In this document: one piece after another, positions 1 to 8,948 of the stretch
Position numbering within the stretch: the stretch's first letter is position 1
Layout of the letters: each line of letters opens with the position of its first letter
Origin: Microbacterium sp. MAH-37
GTDB lineage: Bacteria; Actinomycetota; Actinomycetes; Actinomycetales; Microbacteriaceae
Reading direction: 5' to 3'
Length of the DNA stretch: 64,000 nucleotides
Assembly (NCBI RefSeq): GCF_009758255.1
Contig: NZ_WSEN01000010.1
Coordinates: 124,001-188,000 of the forward strand
The notes under the pieces: generated by a model
What the model saw: the letters and a program-made list of their open reading frames with translations, nothing else
Databases searched by the model: none
What the model was told of the DNA's origin: nothing
Made by a program: the position numbers and the translations under genes

Positions 1-561
1 GAGCGACGTCGATCGATCCTCGAGGCCGCCCTGCGCTGCTTCATCCGCACCGGATACCAGCAGACCTCGATGGCCGACATCATCGCCGAGTCAGGCCTGT
101 CGACGGGCGCGATCTACAGCTACTTCCCCAGCAAGCGCGAGCTGATCCGGGGTGTGGCCGCACTCGTGATCGGCGACCGCCAGACCGAGCTCACGGCCGC
201 AGCATCCGAGCATCCGATCAGCCCGGCCGAGATCGCGACTCTGCTCATCGACGGCGTGCGCAAGCACGCCCCTGTGCAGGCGCTCGTGCAGGTCTGGTCT
301 GAGGCGACAGTCGACGCCGAGCTGCGCGCGCTCATCCAGGAGACCATCGGAGGCATGCGCGCGACGATCACCGCGACGCTCGAGCCCTGGGCCCGTGCAC
401 ACCCGGAGCGGCTGCCCGACGGCGTCGATCCCGCGCACTGGGCCCGCGAGGTGACGCCCGTGGTGATCGCGCTGATCCCCGGGTTCGCGCTGCAGCGCAC
501 GATGTTCGACGACTTCGACGAGGAGCGCTATCTGACGGGCATCCACACGCTGCTGCGCTGA
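1..561 (+). CDS. TetR/AcrR-family transcriptional regulator (5'-truncated)
   Basis: The reading frame is open from the first base of the window, so the gene starts upstream and 186 residues are visible. Residues 1-50 form a typical TetR DNA-binding domain: a first helix, then a helix-turn-helix around SMADIIAESGLSTGAIYSYF, with the conserved GAIYSYFPSK run. The remaining roughly 130 residues are a helical ligand-binding and dimerisation domain of normal TetR length, so only about 5-15 N-terminal residues are probably missing. Its target cannot be told here: the upstream neighbour lies outside the window, and the downstream beta-helix gene is 130 bp away with its own leader. The family is sure; the ligand is unknown. 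Confidence 0.9.
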   Translation, partial: ERRRSILEAALRCFIRTGYQQTSMADIIAESGLSTGAIYSYFPSKRELIRGVAALVIGDRQTELTAAASEHPISPAEIATLLIDGVRKHAPVQALVQVWSEATVDAELRALIQETIGGMRATITATLEPWARAHPERLPDGVDPAHWAREVTPVVIALIPGFALQRTMFDDFDEERYLTGIHTLLR

Positions 562-587
562 GCAGCACCAGGGCACGCCGCGCAGAC

Positions 588-605
588 GTGTTCACTTGTG
601 TTCAC
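588..605. promoter_or_regulatory. Tandem GTGTTCAC direct repeat, candidate DeoR-type operator
   Basis: GTGTTCAC occurs at 588-595 and again at 598-605, a 10-bp (one helical turn) period, upstream of the beta-helix gene. DeoR-family proteins often bind short direct repeats, and a DeoR-HTH hybrid regulator is encoded just downstream of that gene. Related TGTTC words occur near the second DeoR hybrid and near the DUF2264 operon. The repeat is seen; the assignment is inferred. Confidence 0.35.
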
Positions 606-691
606 CTCTCCCCCGAATACACACAGCCGCTGTCACGATGGCGGCATCCGCTGTCATCCGGACCGCGGATCGTGATTCGAGGAGGAATCCC

Positions 692-3600
692 GTGCCCAGG
701 AAACGGATGCGGCTGCTCGCCGCCGCAGCGGTCGGCGCGCTCTGTCTGACCGCCGCCCCCGCCACCGCCGCTCTCGCCGCCGGCGAGACCGGCGCCGACG
801 GACTCGCCGGCGACGTGCACTACGCCAGTGATCTCGACTGGGTCTCCGCCACCAACGGCTGGGGCCCCGTCGAGCGCGACTACAACAACGGCGCCAAGGC
901 CGAGCCCGACACAGCGCGGGCCGTCCAGTCGATCCGCGGCGTGCAGTACCCGAAGGGCCTGGGCACGCACGCCCCGGCCCGCATCGTGTACGACGTCGAC
1001 CAGCAGTGCACGCAGCTGCTGGGATACCTCGGCATCGACGACAGCCAGTCCGGCAAGGGCCGCGTGGACTTCATCGTGAAGGTGGACGGCGCCGAGAAGT
1101 ACCGCATGGAGCGCAAGGGCACCGATCCCGCCGCACGACTGAACCTCGACCTGAAGGGCGCGAGCACCGTCGAGCTCATCGTCGAGCCCGGCCCCGAGGG
1201 CAACGGCAACGACCACGCTGACTGGGCCGACCTGCGCATCAACTGCACCGACGCCTACCTCGCACAGCCGCTCACCATCACGCCAGGCGACGTCGATCTG
1301 TCGCTGCTGGCCCCCGGGGCGCCGGTCGAGGTGACCGTCGAAGGCGCGAACCCGCAGGTGCCCGTCACGGTCGGCTTCGCCGGCTCCGAGGTCGTCGTCA
1401 ACGCGGACGACACGGGCCGCGCCACGGCATCCTTCGTGGTGCCGGCAGGGACCGCGGCCGGGGAGTACGCGATCACCGCACGGGCGGAATCCCTGTTCGG
1501 CGCGATCGCCGAGGGCAGCATCGCCGCGCACGTCGTCGAGGTCTCGGACACGGTCTACTACGTGGACTGCACCGCCGAGGGCACCGGAACGGGCACCGCG
1601 GAGTCGCCCTTCACCTCGCTCGCACAGCTCGCCGAAGTACAGCCGTTCCAGCCGGGGCAGTCGGTGCGCTTCAAGCGCGGCGCGGAGTGCGTCGGCACGT
1701 TCGCCCCGACCGGATCCGGTCTCGCCACCGCACCGATCACCGTCTCGCCGTACGGCGACGGTGACGCCGAGGCGACGATCAACGGAGACGGCGCGCTCGC
1801 CGGCATCCACCTGCTGAACGTCAGCAACTGGACGGTCGACGGCATGCACGTGATCAACCCGGGCACGCCGGATCAGCGCCGCGTCGGCATCCTGTACGAG
1901 ATCAACGACGGCACCAAGCGCAGCGGGGCGGTCCTGACGCGAAACCACGTCGAGAAGGTCGCGGGATGGTCGGACAAGACCACGCTCGGCAACGCGTTCT
2001 CGCGGTCGGCAGGCATCTCGGTGCTCGGCGACGGCATCGGCTGGTTCGACGGCATCACCGTCACGGACAACGTCGTCAACGACACCGCCGCGGGCGGCAT
2101 CAAGCTCTCCGCGCCCGACACCACCCGGCACTACAACGAGGACGTCTACGTCGCACGCAACGACATCCGTGCTGTCGGCGGCGACGGCATCGTGATCCAC
2201 AACTCGGACAAGCCGGTCATCGAGTACAACTCCGCGATCGACCTTGGCCACGGCGAGTATCCGTTCCTGAAGGGCAACTTCGCCGGCATGTGGCCGTACA
2301 ACTCGGTGGACCCGCTGTTCCAGTACAACGTGGTGGGCAACAGCGTCGGCTCGACCTACGACTCCACCGCGTGGGACTGCGACATGAAGATCAAGGGCAG
2401 CTGCACGTTCCAGTACAACTATTCCTACGGCAACGCCGGCGGGTTCTACCTGGACTGCATCTCGGGCTGCGGCACGGCCTCGACCACCACGAACACCATC
2501 CTGCGCTACAACGTCTCGCAGGACGACTGCCGTCTCGCCGGCTCCAGCGGCGGCCCCGGTCTGCACCTGATCTACAACAACACGTTCTCCTGCCTGAACA
2601 GGCCGTTCGAGGACGACATGAACGCGCCGCGCGAGGTGAGGAACAACATCATCATCGCCCAGGGCGGCACGCTGAAGACGACGAACGCCGTGTACGAGAG
2701 CAACGCCTACTTCGGCGGCATCCAGCCGGCGAGCACCGAGGCGAACCCGATCGTGGGCGACCCGCAGCTGATCGCCGCAGGCAGCGGCCAGCAGACGCGC
2801 GCGCTGCCCGGCTATCGCCTGGCCGTCGGCTCGCCTCTGCTGGGCGCCGGCACGCCGATAGCGGATGCCGGCGAGCGCGACTTCTTCGGCAACCCGATCC
2901 CTGCGACGCCGAACATCGGCGCGTACCAGGGCGAGGGCGTCGAGGTGGCGCCGCTGCCGTTCGGCGAGCTGGTCAACCAGACCGCGGTGGCGGCGAAGGC
3001 GAACCCGCGCAACGGTGCCGTGACCGCCGACCTGAAGGCGTTCTCCGCCGAGGCTCTCGCCGACGCCGGACTCGTCGTGGGCGAGAAGGCCACGGCGTTC
3101 GGCACGGAGATCGACTGGCATCCCACCGCCGTCGGCACGCCCGACGCGGTGAAGTCCGCAGGACAGCAGGTCGCGCTGAACGGCGAGGGCGACTCGCTCG
3201 TCATCACCGGCTTCTCGGCCGGCACTGCCGCCGAGGGCACCGCGACCGTGCATTACCAGGACGGCACCAGCGAGCAGGTCGCCGTCGCGCTGCCGTCGTG
3301 GAACGCGCAGGCCACGGATGCCGCGGACACGGTGCTGCTCGCGAGCGGCACGTCGTACCTGCAGCGCTCGAAGCCCTACATCGGCGGCACGCTCTCCACC
3401 GTGCCGGGCGCGGCCTCGGTCTTCGCGCAGCGGATCCCACTGTCGGGCAAGCCGGTGGCGAGCGTGACCCTGCCCGAGGGCAGCCCGGTCACCGGCGAGG
3501 GCCTGAGCCTGTTCTCGGTGCAGCTCGCCGGGAGCGCGGTACCGACCACGGCAGGGGTGCTCACCGAGTGCCGCGGGCCCAACGCGTGGGTGCACGTCAC

Positions 3601-3814
3601 CGTCGCGAACGGTGCCGAGGGACCGATCGCCGTCGCGGTGGACACCGTGCTCGGTGATGACGTGAAGGTCAAGCTGAACCCGGGCAAGGACACGCGTGCA
3701 TCGTTCAAGGTGCACGGCGCCCTCGCAGACGGCGAGGCGTCGGTGGTCGCGTCGACCGGCTCGGGGGCGCGCACGACGACGGCGGTCCCCTATTCCGGGA
3801 TCGACTGCCGCTGA
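692..3814 (+). CDS. Secreted right-handed beta-helix protein with N-terminal NPCBM-like domain
   Basis: The chosen start is GTG 692, preceded by GAGGAGG at 679-685; an in-frame TTG at 596 has no ribosome binding site. The 1040-residue product opens with a Sec signal peptide (basic VPRKRMR, then an Ala/Leu core, cleavage near residue 30). Residues 41-185 resemble an NPCBM/NEW2 carbohydrate-binding module (DLDW, GLGTHAPARIVYDV). An Ig-like stretch follows to about 285, then a parallel beta-helix from DTVYYVDC to about 700 with many N-rich turns (NNTF, RNNIII, YNYSYGN), and a beta-rich tail with no wall anchor. Such proteins are usually polysaccharide lyases or glycoside hydrolases; the catalytic residues and family are not identifiable by eye. 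A strong terminator and a DeoR/LacI hybrid regulator follow, suggesting a sugar-responsive pair. Confidence 0.85.
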   Translation: MPRKRMRLLAAAAVGALCLTAAPATAALAAGETGADGLAGDVHYASDLDWVSATNGWGPVERDYNNGAKAEPDTARAVQSIRGVQYPKGLGTHAPARIVYDVDQQCTQLLGYLGIDDSQSGKGRVDFIVKVDGAEKYRMERKGTDPAARLNLDLKGASTVELIVEPGPEGNGNDHADWADLRINCTDAYLAQPLTITPGDVDLSLLAPGAPVEVTVEGANPQVPVTVGFAGSEVVVNADDTGRATASFVVPAGTAAGEYAITARAESLFGAIAEGSIAAHVVEVSDTVYYVDCTAEGTGTGTAESPFTSLAQLAEVQPFQPGQSVRFKRGAECVGTFAPTGSGLATAPITVSPYGDGDAEATINGDGALAGIHLLNVSNWTVDGMHVINPGTPDQRRVGILYEINDGTKRSGAVLTRNHVEKVAGWSDKTTLGNAFSRSAGISVLGDGIGWFDGITVTDNVVNDTAAGGIKLSAPDTTRHYNEDVYVARNDIRAVGGDGIVIHNSDKPVIEYNSAIDLGHGEYPFLKGNFAGMWPYNSVDPLFQYNVVGNSVGSTYDSTAWDCDMKIKGSCTFQYNYSYGNAGGFYLDCISGCGTASTTTNTILRYNVSQDDCRLAGSSGGPGLHLIYNNTFSCLNRPFEDDMNAPREVRNNIIIAQGGTLKTTNAVYESNAYFGGIQPASTEANPIVGDPQLIAAGSGQQTRALPGYRLAVGSPLLGAGTPIADAGERDFFGNPIPATPNIGAYQGEGVEVAPLPFGELVNQTAVAAKANPRNGAVTADLKAFSAEALADAGLVVGEKATAFGTEIDWHPTAVGTPDAVKSAGQQVALNGEGDSLVITGFSAGTAAEGTATVHYQDGTSEQVAVALPSWNAQATDAADTVLLASGTSYLQRSKPYIGGTLSTVPGAASVFAQRIPLSGKPVASVTLPEGSPVTGEGLSLFSVQLAGSAVPTTAGVLTECRGPNAWVHVTVANGAEGPIAVAVDTVLGDDVKVKLNPGKDTRASFKVHGALADGEASVVASTGSGARTTTAVPYSGIDCR

Positions 3815-3822
3815 TATGCACT

Positions 3823-3856
3823 GGTGGGGGCGGCTCCTGCCGGGGCCGCCCCCACC
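3823..3856 (+). terminator. GC-rich hairpin after the beta-helix gene
   Basis: A perfect 12-bp stem (GGTGGGGGCGGC at 3823-3834 with its complement at 3845-3856) encloses a 10-nt loop, 9 nt after the stop codon. There is no T-tract, as is common for actinobacterial terminators. Confidence 0.7.
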
Positions 3857-3890
3857 CGTATGCGGGGAGGAAAGACGCTAGGGTGAGCCG

Positions 3891-4961
3891 ATGATCGCCG
3901 AGGAACGCAGAGAGCGGATCCTGCGGGAGATCGTGCTCCGCGGCCGCTTCGAGGTCGCGGATTTCGCGCGTCGCACCGGACTGAGCGGCATGACGATCCG
4001 TCGCGACCTCGCCGTACTCGCCGAGCGCGGTCTGATCCGCCGCGTGCACGGCGGCGCGGTGCTACCGGAGACGGCCGAGGCACCGGTCGTGGGGTCTCGA
4101 GGGATCGGCAGCTCCTCGCGGCCCGTCGCGACCGTCGGGCTGATCGTGCCGGATGCCGGTTACTACTTCCCGCCGATGATCCGCGGCGCCGGCGAGGCCG
4201 CGCACGCCGCCGGCATCCGCATAGTGCTGGGCACCACCAACTACGACCCTCGCGAGGAGGTGCATCAACTCACCCGGCTGGCGGCCGGAGATGTCGACGC
4301 GATCATGCTCATCACCGCCCGGCCTGGCGTGGACGACAGCACGACCTGGGACGCGATCTCCGGCATCAGCACTCCCGTCGTCCTCGTCGAGCGTTCAACC
4401 GAGGGCGCGCCGACGGCGCTGCGGATCGACTCGGTCCGCTCAGACCACAGCTTCGGCGCGGAACTGGCCGTGGATCACCTCGCCGAGCGCGGCCACGACG
4501 GCGTCGGGCTCCTCCTGCGCGAGACGGCGACCGCACCGTGGGTCGCCCTCGGGCACGCCCGCGCCACCCGCCGGCACGGTATGCGGACGGCGCCCGTCGC
4601 CACTGCGCCGTCTCCGCGGTGGGGCGACGGATCGACGTCCGAGGTGCTGCGCACCTTTCTGGAGGACTGCCTGTCGCACGGCATCCGCTCGGCGATCGTG
4701 CTGCCGGACGATCTCGCCGTCGCGCTGCTCGGAGTCGTCGAGGATCGCGGCCTGCGCGTGCCGGACGACTTCGCGATCGTGGCCTACGACGACGAGATCG
4801 CCTCGTTCGCCGGGGTCCCGCTGACGGCGATCGCGCCGCCGAAGCGCGAGGTCGGACGACGCGCGCTCGAGGCCTGCCGGCTGCGCCTGGAGCAGCGCGA
4901 CGAGGCCCCGGCGCAGCGCATCCAGCTCACGCCGACGATCAACGTCCGCGAGTCGACCTGA
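3891..4961 (+). CDS. Hybrid regulator: DeoR-type HTH fused to LacI-type sugar sensor
   Basis: 356 residues. Residues 1-57 are a DeoR winged helix (ERRERILREIVLRGRFEVADFA, then MTIRRDLAVLAERGLIRRVHGG). From about residue 78 the protein is a LacI/GalR periplasmic-binding-like effector domain (VATVGLIVPDAGYYFP, VDAIMLITARP, ending IVAYDDEIASFAGVPLTAIAPPK). Ordinary DeoR proteins carry a sugar-phosphate-sensing DeoRC domain instead, so this is a swapped architecture. The C-terminal APPK..VGRRA motif is shared with the hybrids at 10764 and 35536. It lies 34 bp after the beta-helix terminator on the same strand and probably senses a sugar linked to that protein's substrate. The effector is unknown. 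Confidence 0.88.
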   Translation: MIAEERRERILREIVLRGRFEVADFARRTGLSGMTIRRDLAVLAERGLIRRVHGGAVLPETAEAPVVGSRGIGSSSRPVATVGLIVPDAGYYFPPMIRGAGEAAHAAGIRIVLGTTNYDPREEVHQLTRLAAGDVDAIMLITARPGVDDSTTWDAISGISTPVVLVERSTEGAPTALRIDSVRSDHSFGAELAVDHLAERGHDGVGLLLRETATAPWVALGHARATRRHGMRTAPVATAPSPRWGDGSTSEVLRTFLEDCLSHGIRSAIVLPDDLAVALLGVVEDRGLRVPDDFAIVAYDDEIASFAGVPLTAIAPPKREVGRRALEACRLRLEQRDEAPAQRIQLTPTINVREST

Positions 4962-4985
4962 CCTGTGCGGGCGGACTTCCCGCTG

Positions 4986-5136
4986 CTCCGGTCCCACTCG
5001 TTGCGGGTGCCCTTTCACGCGGCGGACCGATTCGCATCCGGCGGACGACACGCCGCGTGCGGGTCCGCCATCCGCAGGTCCGTCCGCCATCTGCAAGGAC
5101 GACCGGTCCCGGCACCCGCAAACCGTGCGACCAGAG
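4986..5136. repeat. Palindromic repeat R1, degenerate copy with expanded centre
   Basis: The left arm at 4986-5009 (CTCCGGTCCCACTCGTTGCG and GGTG) matches the R1 arms found elsewhere in the window. The right arm at 5113-5136 matches the complementary R1 arm at 19 of 24 positions. Between them lie about 100 bp that themselves hold GGCGGAC/GTCCGCC inverted words. It occupies the 238-bp gap between the hybrid regulator and ilvD; nothing else was recognised there. Confidence 0.6.
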
Positions 5137-5199
5137 CAGTGATGTCGCAGGCCGTACACGGGGCGCGCGTCACGCGTACAGGGCCTCCGACGCGAGGCG

Positions 5200-7110
5200 T
5201 CAGACGCCGAGCAGGCTGTCCTGCTGCCGGGCGTCGTACTCCGCCACCGCGCGCTCGACGCGGTCGACGTCGCGCACAGCACCCTTGTCGGCCGAGAGCG
5301 CCATCGCGGCGTACGCGCGCAGCGCCGGCGACACCACGCGCTCGCGGTCGCGCGGGCGGTAGCCACCCGCCGCGACCAGCCGGTCGCGGCGCCGCGCGAG
5401 CTCGTCCTCCGAGACCTCCAGCGTGATGCCGCGGGTCGGGATGTCGATCGTGATGATGTCTCCGTCCTCGACCAGGGCGATCGTGCCGCCGGACGCCGCC
5501 TCCGGCGAGACATGACCGATCGACAGGCCCGAGGTGCCGCCCGAGAACCGGCCGTCGGTGATCAGCGCGCAGCTCTTGCCCAGTCCGCGCCCCTTCAGGA
5601 ACGAGGTCGGGTACAGCATCTCCTGCATCCCCGGCCCGCCCTTGGGACCCTCGTACCGGATCACCACCACGTCGCCGGCGCCGACCTCCTTGTTCAGGAT
5701 CTTCGCCACCGCCTCGTCCTGCGACTCGCACACCACGGCGGGGCCGGAGAACGACCAGATCGACGGGTCGACGCCCGCGGTCTTCACCACCGCGCCGTCC
5801 AGCGCGATGTTGCCCCGCAGCACCGCCAGGCCGCCGTCGGCCGAGTAGGCGTGCGCGACGTCGCGGATGCAGCCCTCCGAAGCGTCCTCATCGAGGGTCT
5901 CCCAGCGTGCGGACTGCGAGAACGCCTTCGACGACCGCACGCCGGCCGGGGCGGCGTGCCACAGGTCGCGAGACTGCTCCGAAGCGGAGCCGCTGCGGAT
6001 GTCCCACTCGTCCAGCCACTCGCCCATGGTCGCGGCATGCACGGTGTGCACCTGCTCGTCCAGCAGACCGCCGCGGCGGAGCTCGCCGAGGATGGCGGGG
6101 ATGCCGCCGGCGCGGTGCACGTCCTCCATGTAGTAGATCTTCCCGGCGCCCGCGGCGTTCGGCGCCACCTTGGCCAGGCAGGGCACTCGGCGCGAGACGG
6201 CATCGATCTCGTCCAGCCCGAACTCCACGCCCGCCTCGTGCGCGGCGGCGAGCAGGTGCAGGATCGTGTTGGTCGACCCGCCCATCGCGATGTCCAGCGC
6301 CATCGCGTTGCCGAAGGCCGCGGGCGTGGCGATCGAGCGCGGCAGCACCGACTCGTCGTCCTGGTCGTAGTAGCGGTGCGCGATGTCGACGACCAGGCGG
6401 CCGGCGTCCTCGTACAGCGCCTTGCGGGCGGTGTGGGTGGCCAGCACCGAGCCGTTGCCGGGCAGCGAGAGGCCGATCGCCTCGGTGAGGCAGTTCATCG
6501 AGTTGGCCGTGAACATGCCCGAGCATGAGCCGCACGTCGGGCAGGCCGCCTCTTCGATGCGCTGGATGTCGGCATCCGAGATGTTCTCGTTGACGGCCTC
6601 GGAGATCGCGTCGACCAGGTCGAGCGTGCGGATCGTGCCGTCGACGAGCGTGGCGCGCCCGGACTCCATCGGCCCGCCCGAGACGAACACCGTGGGGATG
6701 TTCAGCCGCAGCGCGGCCATCAGCATGCCGGGAGTGATCTTGTCGCAGTTCGAGATGCACACCAGGGCGTCGGCGCAGTGCGCCTGCACCATGTACTCCA
6801 CCGAGTCGGCGATGAGATCCCGCGACGGCAGCGAGTACAGCATCCCGCCGTGGCCCATCGCGATGCCGTCGTCGACGGCGATCGTGTTGAACTCGCGCGG
6901 GATGCCGCCGGCCGCGGAGATGGCCTCGGACACGATGCGGCCGACCGGCTGCAGGTGGGTGTGACCGGGGACGAACTCGGTGAAGCTGTTGGCGACGGCG
7001 ATGATCGGCTTGCCGAAGTCCGAGCCGTTCACGCCGGCGGCGCGCAGCAGAGCGCGGGCGCCGGCCATGTTGCGGCCGTGGGTGACAGTGCGGGAGCGAA
7101 GAGCGGGCAT
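5200..7110 (-). CDS. ilvD: Dihydroxy-acid dehydratase
   Basis: 636 residues, close to the 616 of E. coli IlvD. The enzyme dehydrates 2,3-dihydroxyisovalerate and dihydroxymethylvalerate in valine, isoleucine and pantothenate synthesis in the cytosol. Diagnostic motifs are [10 protein letters not shown] with Cys122, the cluster [17 protein letters not shown] with Cys190, Cys193 and Cys196, and the metal-site [12 protein letters not shown] at 79-90. The [11 protein letters not shown] segment carries no cysteine at the position used by [2Fe-2S] enzymes, so the protein looks like the E. coli-type [4Fe-4S] form. It stands alone, not beside ilvB/ilvN/ilvC, and is divergent from an MmyB-like regulator with 81 bp between the starts. 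The identification is secure. Confidence 0.97.
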   Translation of the reverse strand: MPALRSRTVTHGRNMAGARALLRAAGVNGSDFGKPIIAVANSFTEFVPGHTHLQPVGRIVSEAISAAGGIPREFNTIAVDDGIAMGHGGMLYSLPSRDLIADSVEYMVQAHCADALVCISNCDKITPGMLMAALRLNIPTVFVSGGPMESGRATLVDGTIRTLDLVDAISEAVNENISDADIQRIEEAACPTCGSCSGMFTANSMNCLTEAIGLSLPGNGSVLATHTARKALYEDAGRLVVDIAHRYYDQDDESVLPRSIATPAAFGNAMALDIAMGGSTNTILHLLAAAHEAGVEFGLDEIDAVSRRVPCLAKVAPNAAGAGKIYYMEDVHRAGGIPAILGELRRGGLLDEQVHTVHAATMGEWLDEWDIRSGSASEQSRDLWHAAPAGVRSSKAFSQSARWETLDEDASEGCIRDVAHAYSADGGLAVLRGNIALDGAVVKTAGVDPSIWSFSGPAVVCESQDEAVAKILNKEVGAGDVVVIRYEGPKGGPGMQEMLYPTSFLKGRGLGKSCALITDGRFSGGTSGLSIGHVSPEAASGGTIALVEDGDIITIDIPTRGITLEVSEDELARRRDRLVAAGGYRPRDRERVVSPALRAYAAMALSADKGAVRDVDRVERAVAEYDARQQDSLLGV

Positions 7111-7164
7111 CCTCCCATTCCGCCACAGGGCGCCCGGCGGTGCCAGACGGCGGTGATACTAGTA

Positions 7165-7174
7165 GTGGTACCAC
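7165..7174. promoter_or_regulatory. GTGGTACCAC palindrome upstream of the MmyB-like gene
   Basis: A perfect 10-bp palindrome, extended imperfectly on both sides (ACTAGTA on the left, CAGT on the right), lies 17 bp before the ATG of the HTH gene in the ilvD/HTH divergent gap. Its place between a possible -10 (GATACT, 7155-7160) and the ribosome binding site suits an autorepressor. Confidence 0.35.
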
Positions 7175-7191
7175 CAGTCAGGAGGACCACG

Positions 7192-7983
7192 ATGGATGCC
7201 GACCAGCGGCGCCGCGAGGAGCTCGCGGCCTTCCTGCGCGACCGGCGTGCCCGGGTGGACCGCGCGGCCCTGGGACTGCCGGTCGCCGCACGATCCCGCG
7301 TCTCCGGCCTGCGCCGTGAGGAGGTGGCGACTCTCGCCGGTGTGAGCGTCACCTGGTACACCTGGCTGGAGCAGGCTCGCGACATCAACCCGTCACGGCA
7401 GGTGCTGGACTCGCTCGGCCGTCTCTTCGGGCTGCGCCCGGTGGAGCTGACCTACCTGCGCACGCTGGGCGGGCACGGCGAGCTCACCCCGGCGGCGGAG
7501 TCGACGGAGCGCGCCCCGGAGCGACTGCGCCGGCTGCTGGAGTCGTTCCCGTTCCCCGCGTTCCTGCTGGCGGAGGACTGGTCGATCATCGGCTGGAACC
7601 CGGCGTACGCGCAGCTGTACCCGCGCATCGAGACGCTGGATGCCGATGATCGCAACCTGCTCTGGCTGCTCTTCACAGACGAGTCGCTGCGACGGATGCT
7701 GCCGGACTGGGCAGAGCAGAGCCGCCGGTTCGTCGGCGAGTTCCGCGCGGAGGCGCGCCGATGGCTGGCCGCCTCCCGCGAGGACGGCATCGTGACGCGG
7801 GTCAGCGCGGCGTCCACCGACTTCGCCCGCATCTGGCAGGAGCGCGACGTGGCCGGGTTCGTGTCGCGCGAGCGCACGTTCCGGCATCCGCTGCTCGGGA
7901 CGACCGTCTACGAGCAGCACGGGGTCGTGCCCAGCGAGTTCCCCGATCTGGAGCTGATCCTGTACGTGCCGGCTTCCTCCTGA
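7192..7983 (+). CDS. MmyB-like helix-turn-helix transcriptional regulator
   Basis: 263 residues from ATG 7192, with AGGAGG 7 nt upstream. The N-terminal 80 residues are an XRE-type HTH with the hallmark of this group, RVSGLRREEVATLAGVSVTWYTWLEQ. The C-terminal half is the MmyB-type (MLTR) ligand-binding domain with FPFPAFLLAEDWSIIGWNPAYAQLYP and the closing HPLLGTTVYEQHGVVPSEFPDLELILY. Actinobacteria carry many of these; those studied sense small or fatty-acyl-like ligands and control adjacent oxidoreductases or exporters. No such partner is adjacent here, and divergent ilvD is an unlikely specific target. The role is therefore unknown beyond probable autoregulation at the palindrome just upstream. 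Confidence 0.9.
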   Translation: MDADQRRREELAAFLRDRRARVDRAALGLPVAARSRVSGLRREEVATLAGVSVTWYTWLEQARDINPSRQVLDSLGRLFGLRPVELTYLRTLGGHGELTPAAESTERAPERLRRLLESFPFPAFLLAEDWSIIGWNPAYAQLYPRIETLDADDRNLLWLLFTDESLRRMLPDWAEQSRRFVGEFRAEARRWLAASREDGIVTRVSAASTDFARIWQERDVAGFVSRERTFRHPLLGTTVYEQHGVVPSEFPDLELILYVPASS

Positions 7984-7987
7984 GACC

Positions 7988-8425
7988 TCAGCTGGCCAGC
8001 GCGTCGAGCAGGTCCGCGAAGAGGTCGAGGTCTTCGGCCGACCAGTCGCGCAGGCGCTCGCCGATTCGCGCCTCGTACGCCGCACGGGCCGCGGCGACCC
8101 GCTCACGGGCGAGGTCGGTCGCCACGAGCAGCCGCGCCCGTCCGTCCTCCGGGTCGCGCACGCTCTCGACGAGGCCGAGCTCCTCGAGCTGCCGCACCTG
8201 CCTGCTCACGACGGACTTGTCGGTCTGCAGCCGTTCGATGATCGCGCCCGCCGATGTCGCCTTGCCGCTCTCGATCGCGGCGAGCACCTGGTAGCCGACG
8301 GGCTGCAGGTCGGGATGCACCGTCGCCGCGGCCTCGCGCCAGCTCACCCGGATGCGGGCGAAGAGTCGCCCCAGCTCCTGCTCCACGCGGGAGACGGCGA
8401 GGTCGAGATCGGACGGGGCGCTCAT
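7988..8425 (-). CDS. MarR-family transcriptional regulator
   Basis: 145 residues. The winged-helix core is clear: ATSAGAIIERLQTDKSVVSRQVRQLEELGLVESVRDPEDGRARLL, with the DxRDGR-type wing (PEDGRARL) at about 95-100. It resembles the second MarR gene downstream of the exporter (shared VHPxLQPxGY, TDKSVVSRQVR/MDKSVVSRQVR, EELGLVES/EDLGLLES), so the two are probably duplicated paralogs. It lies 69 bp after that gene, beyond a hairpin, and may be a separate unit or a read-through tail of the exporter operon. Convergent with the MmyB-like gene, 4 bp between stop codons. Ligand unknown. Confidence 0.9.
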   Translation of the reverse strand: MSAPSDLDLAVSRVEQELGRLFARIRVSWREAAATVHPDLQPVGYQVLAAIESGKATSAGAIIERLQTDKSVVSRQVRQLEELGLVESVRDPEDGRARLLVATDLARERVAAARAAYEARIGERLRDWSAEDLDLFADLLDALAS

Positions 8426-8452
8426 GCCGCCAGTCTATTTCGCCGGGTACGC

Positions 8453-8488
8453 CAGGACCCCGCCACCCGAGGGGATGACGGGGTCCTG
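8453..8488 (-). terminator. Hairpin after the MFS-marR operon
   Basis: A perfect 10-bp stem (CAGGACCCCG at 8453-8462 with its complement at 8479-8488) and a 16-nt loop lie 6 nt beyond the stop of the MarR gene ending at 8495. No T-tract. It separates the two MarR genes. Confidence 0.6.
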
Positions 8489-8494
8489 TGCGGT

Positions 8495-8947
8495 TCAGGC
8501 CTCCGCGAGGATGCGGAACACCTTCGAGGCGACCTCGATCTCGCCGGGGTCCAGCTCGATCATCGCCGCACGCATCCGCTGCGCATGGTCGGCCCGCACC
8601 TGAGCGAGCGCGGCGGTCGCCTCCGGCGTCGCCGTCAGCACCCGCAGCCGGCCGTCGTGCTCGTCGGCGCGGGACTCCAGGAGGCCCAGGTCCTCCAGCA
8701 TCCGCACCTGACGGCTGACGACGGACTTGTCCATCTCGAAGCACTCCGCGAGCTGGTGCGCGTTGGTGCCGCCGGAGCGGGCGACGAACGTCAGCAGCTT
8801 GTAGCCGGAGGGCTGCAGCTCGGGATGCACCCGAGCCGCAGACTCCTTCCACAGCGTGCGGGCCTTCGCGAACATCAGGTTCAGCTGACCCTGGAACTCC
8901 GCGAGCGCCTCGTCGACGTCCGCCGGATCCGCGGTGCGGATGGCCAT
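8495..8947 (-). CDS. MarR-family regulator coupled to the MFS exporter
   Basis: 150 residues from ATG 8947, one nucleotide after the TGA of the exporter gene, so translation is almost certainly coupled; upstream in-frame starts lie inside the exporter and lack support. The winged helix (NAHQLAECFEMDKSVVSRQVRMLEDLGLLESRADEHDGRLRVL) is canonical. MarR repressors encoded with DHA2 exporters typically repress the operon until a toxic substrate binds. The perfect inverted repeat over the exporter promoter (10693-10712) is the obvious candidate operator. The same site could serve the paralog at 7988-8425. Confidence 0.92.
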   Translation of the reverse strand: MAIRTADPADVDEALAEFQGQLNLMFAKARTLWKESAARVHPELQPSGYKLLTFVARSGGTNAHQLAECFEMDKSVVSRQVRMLEDLGLLESRADEHDGRLRVLTATPEATAALAQVRADHAQRMRAAMIELDPGEIEVASKVFRILAEA

Positions 8948-8948
8948 G

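Noticed and set aside
602..3715. Very long minus-strand open frame opposite the beta-helix gene
   Set aside because: Arg/Gly/Val/Asp-rich low-complexity translation without domains; it is the mirror of a well-supported gene with signal peptide and ribosome binding site. High GC makes such frames common.
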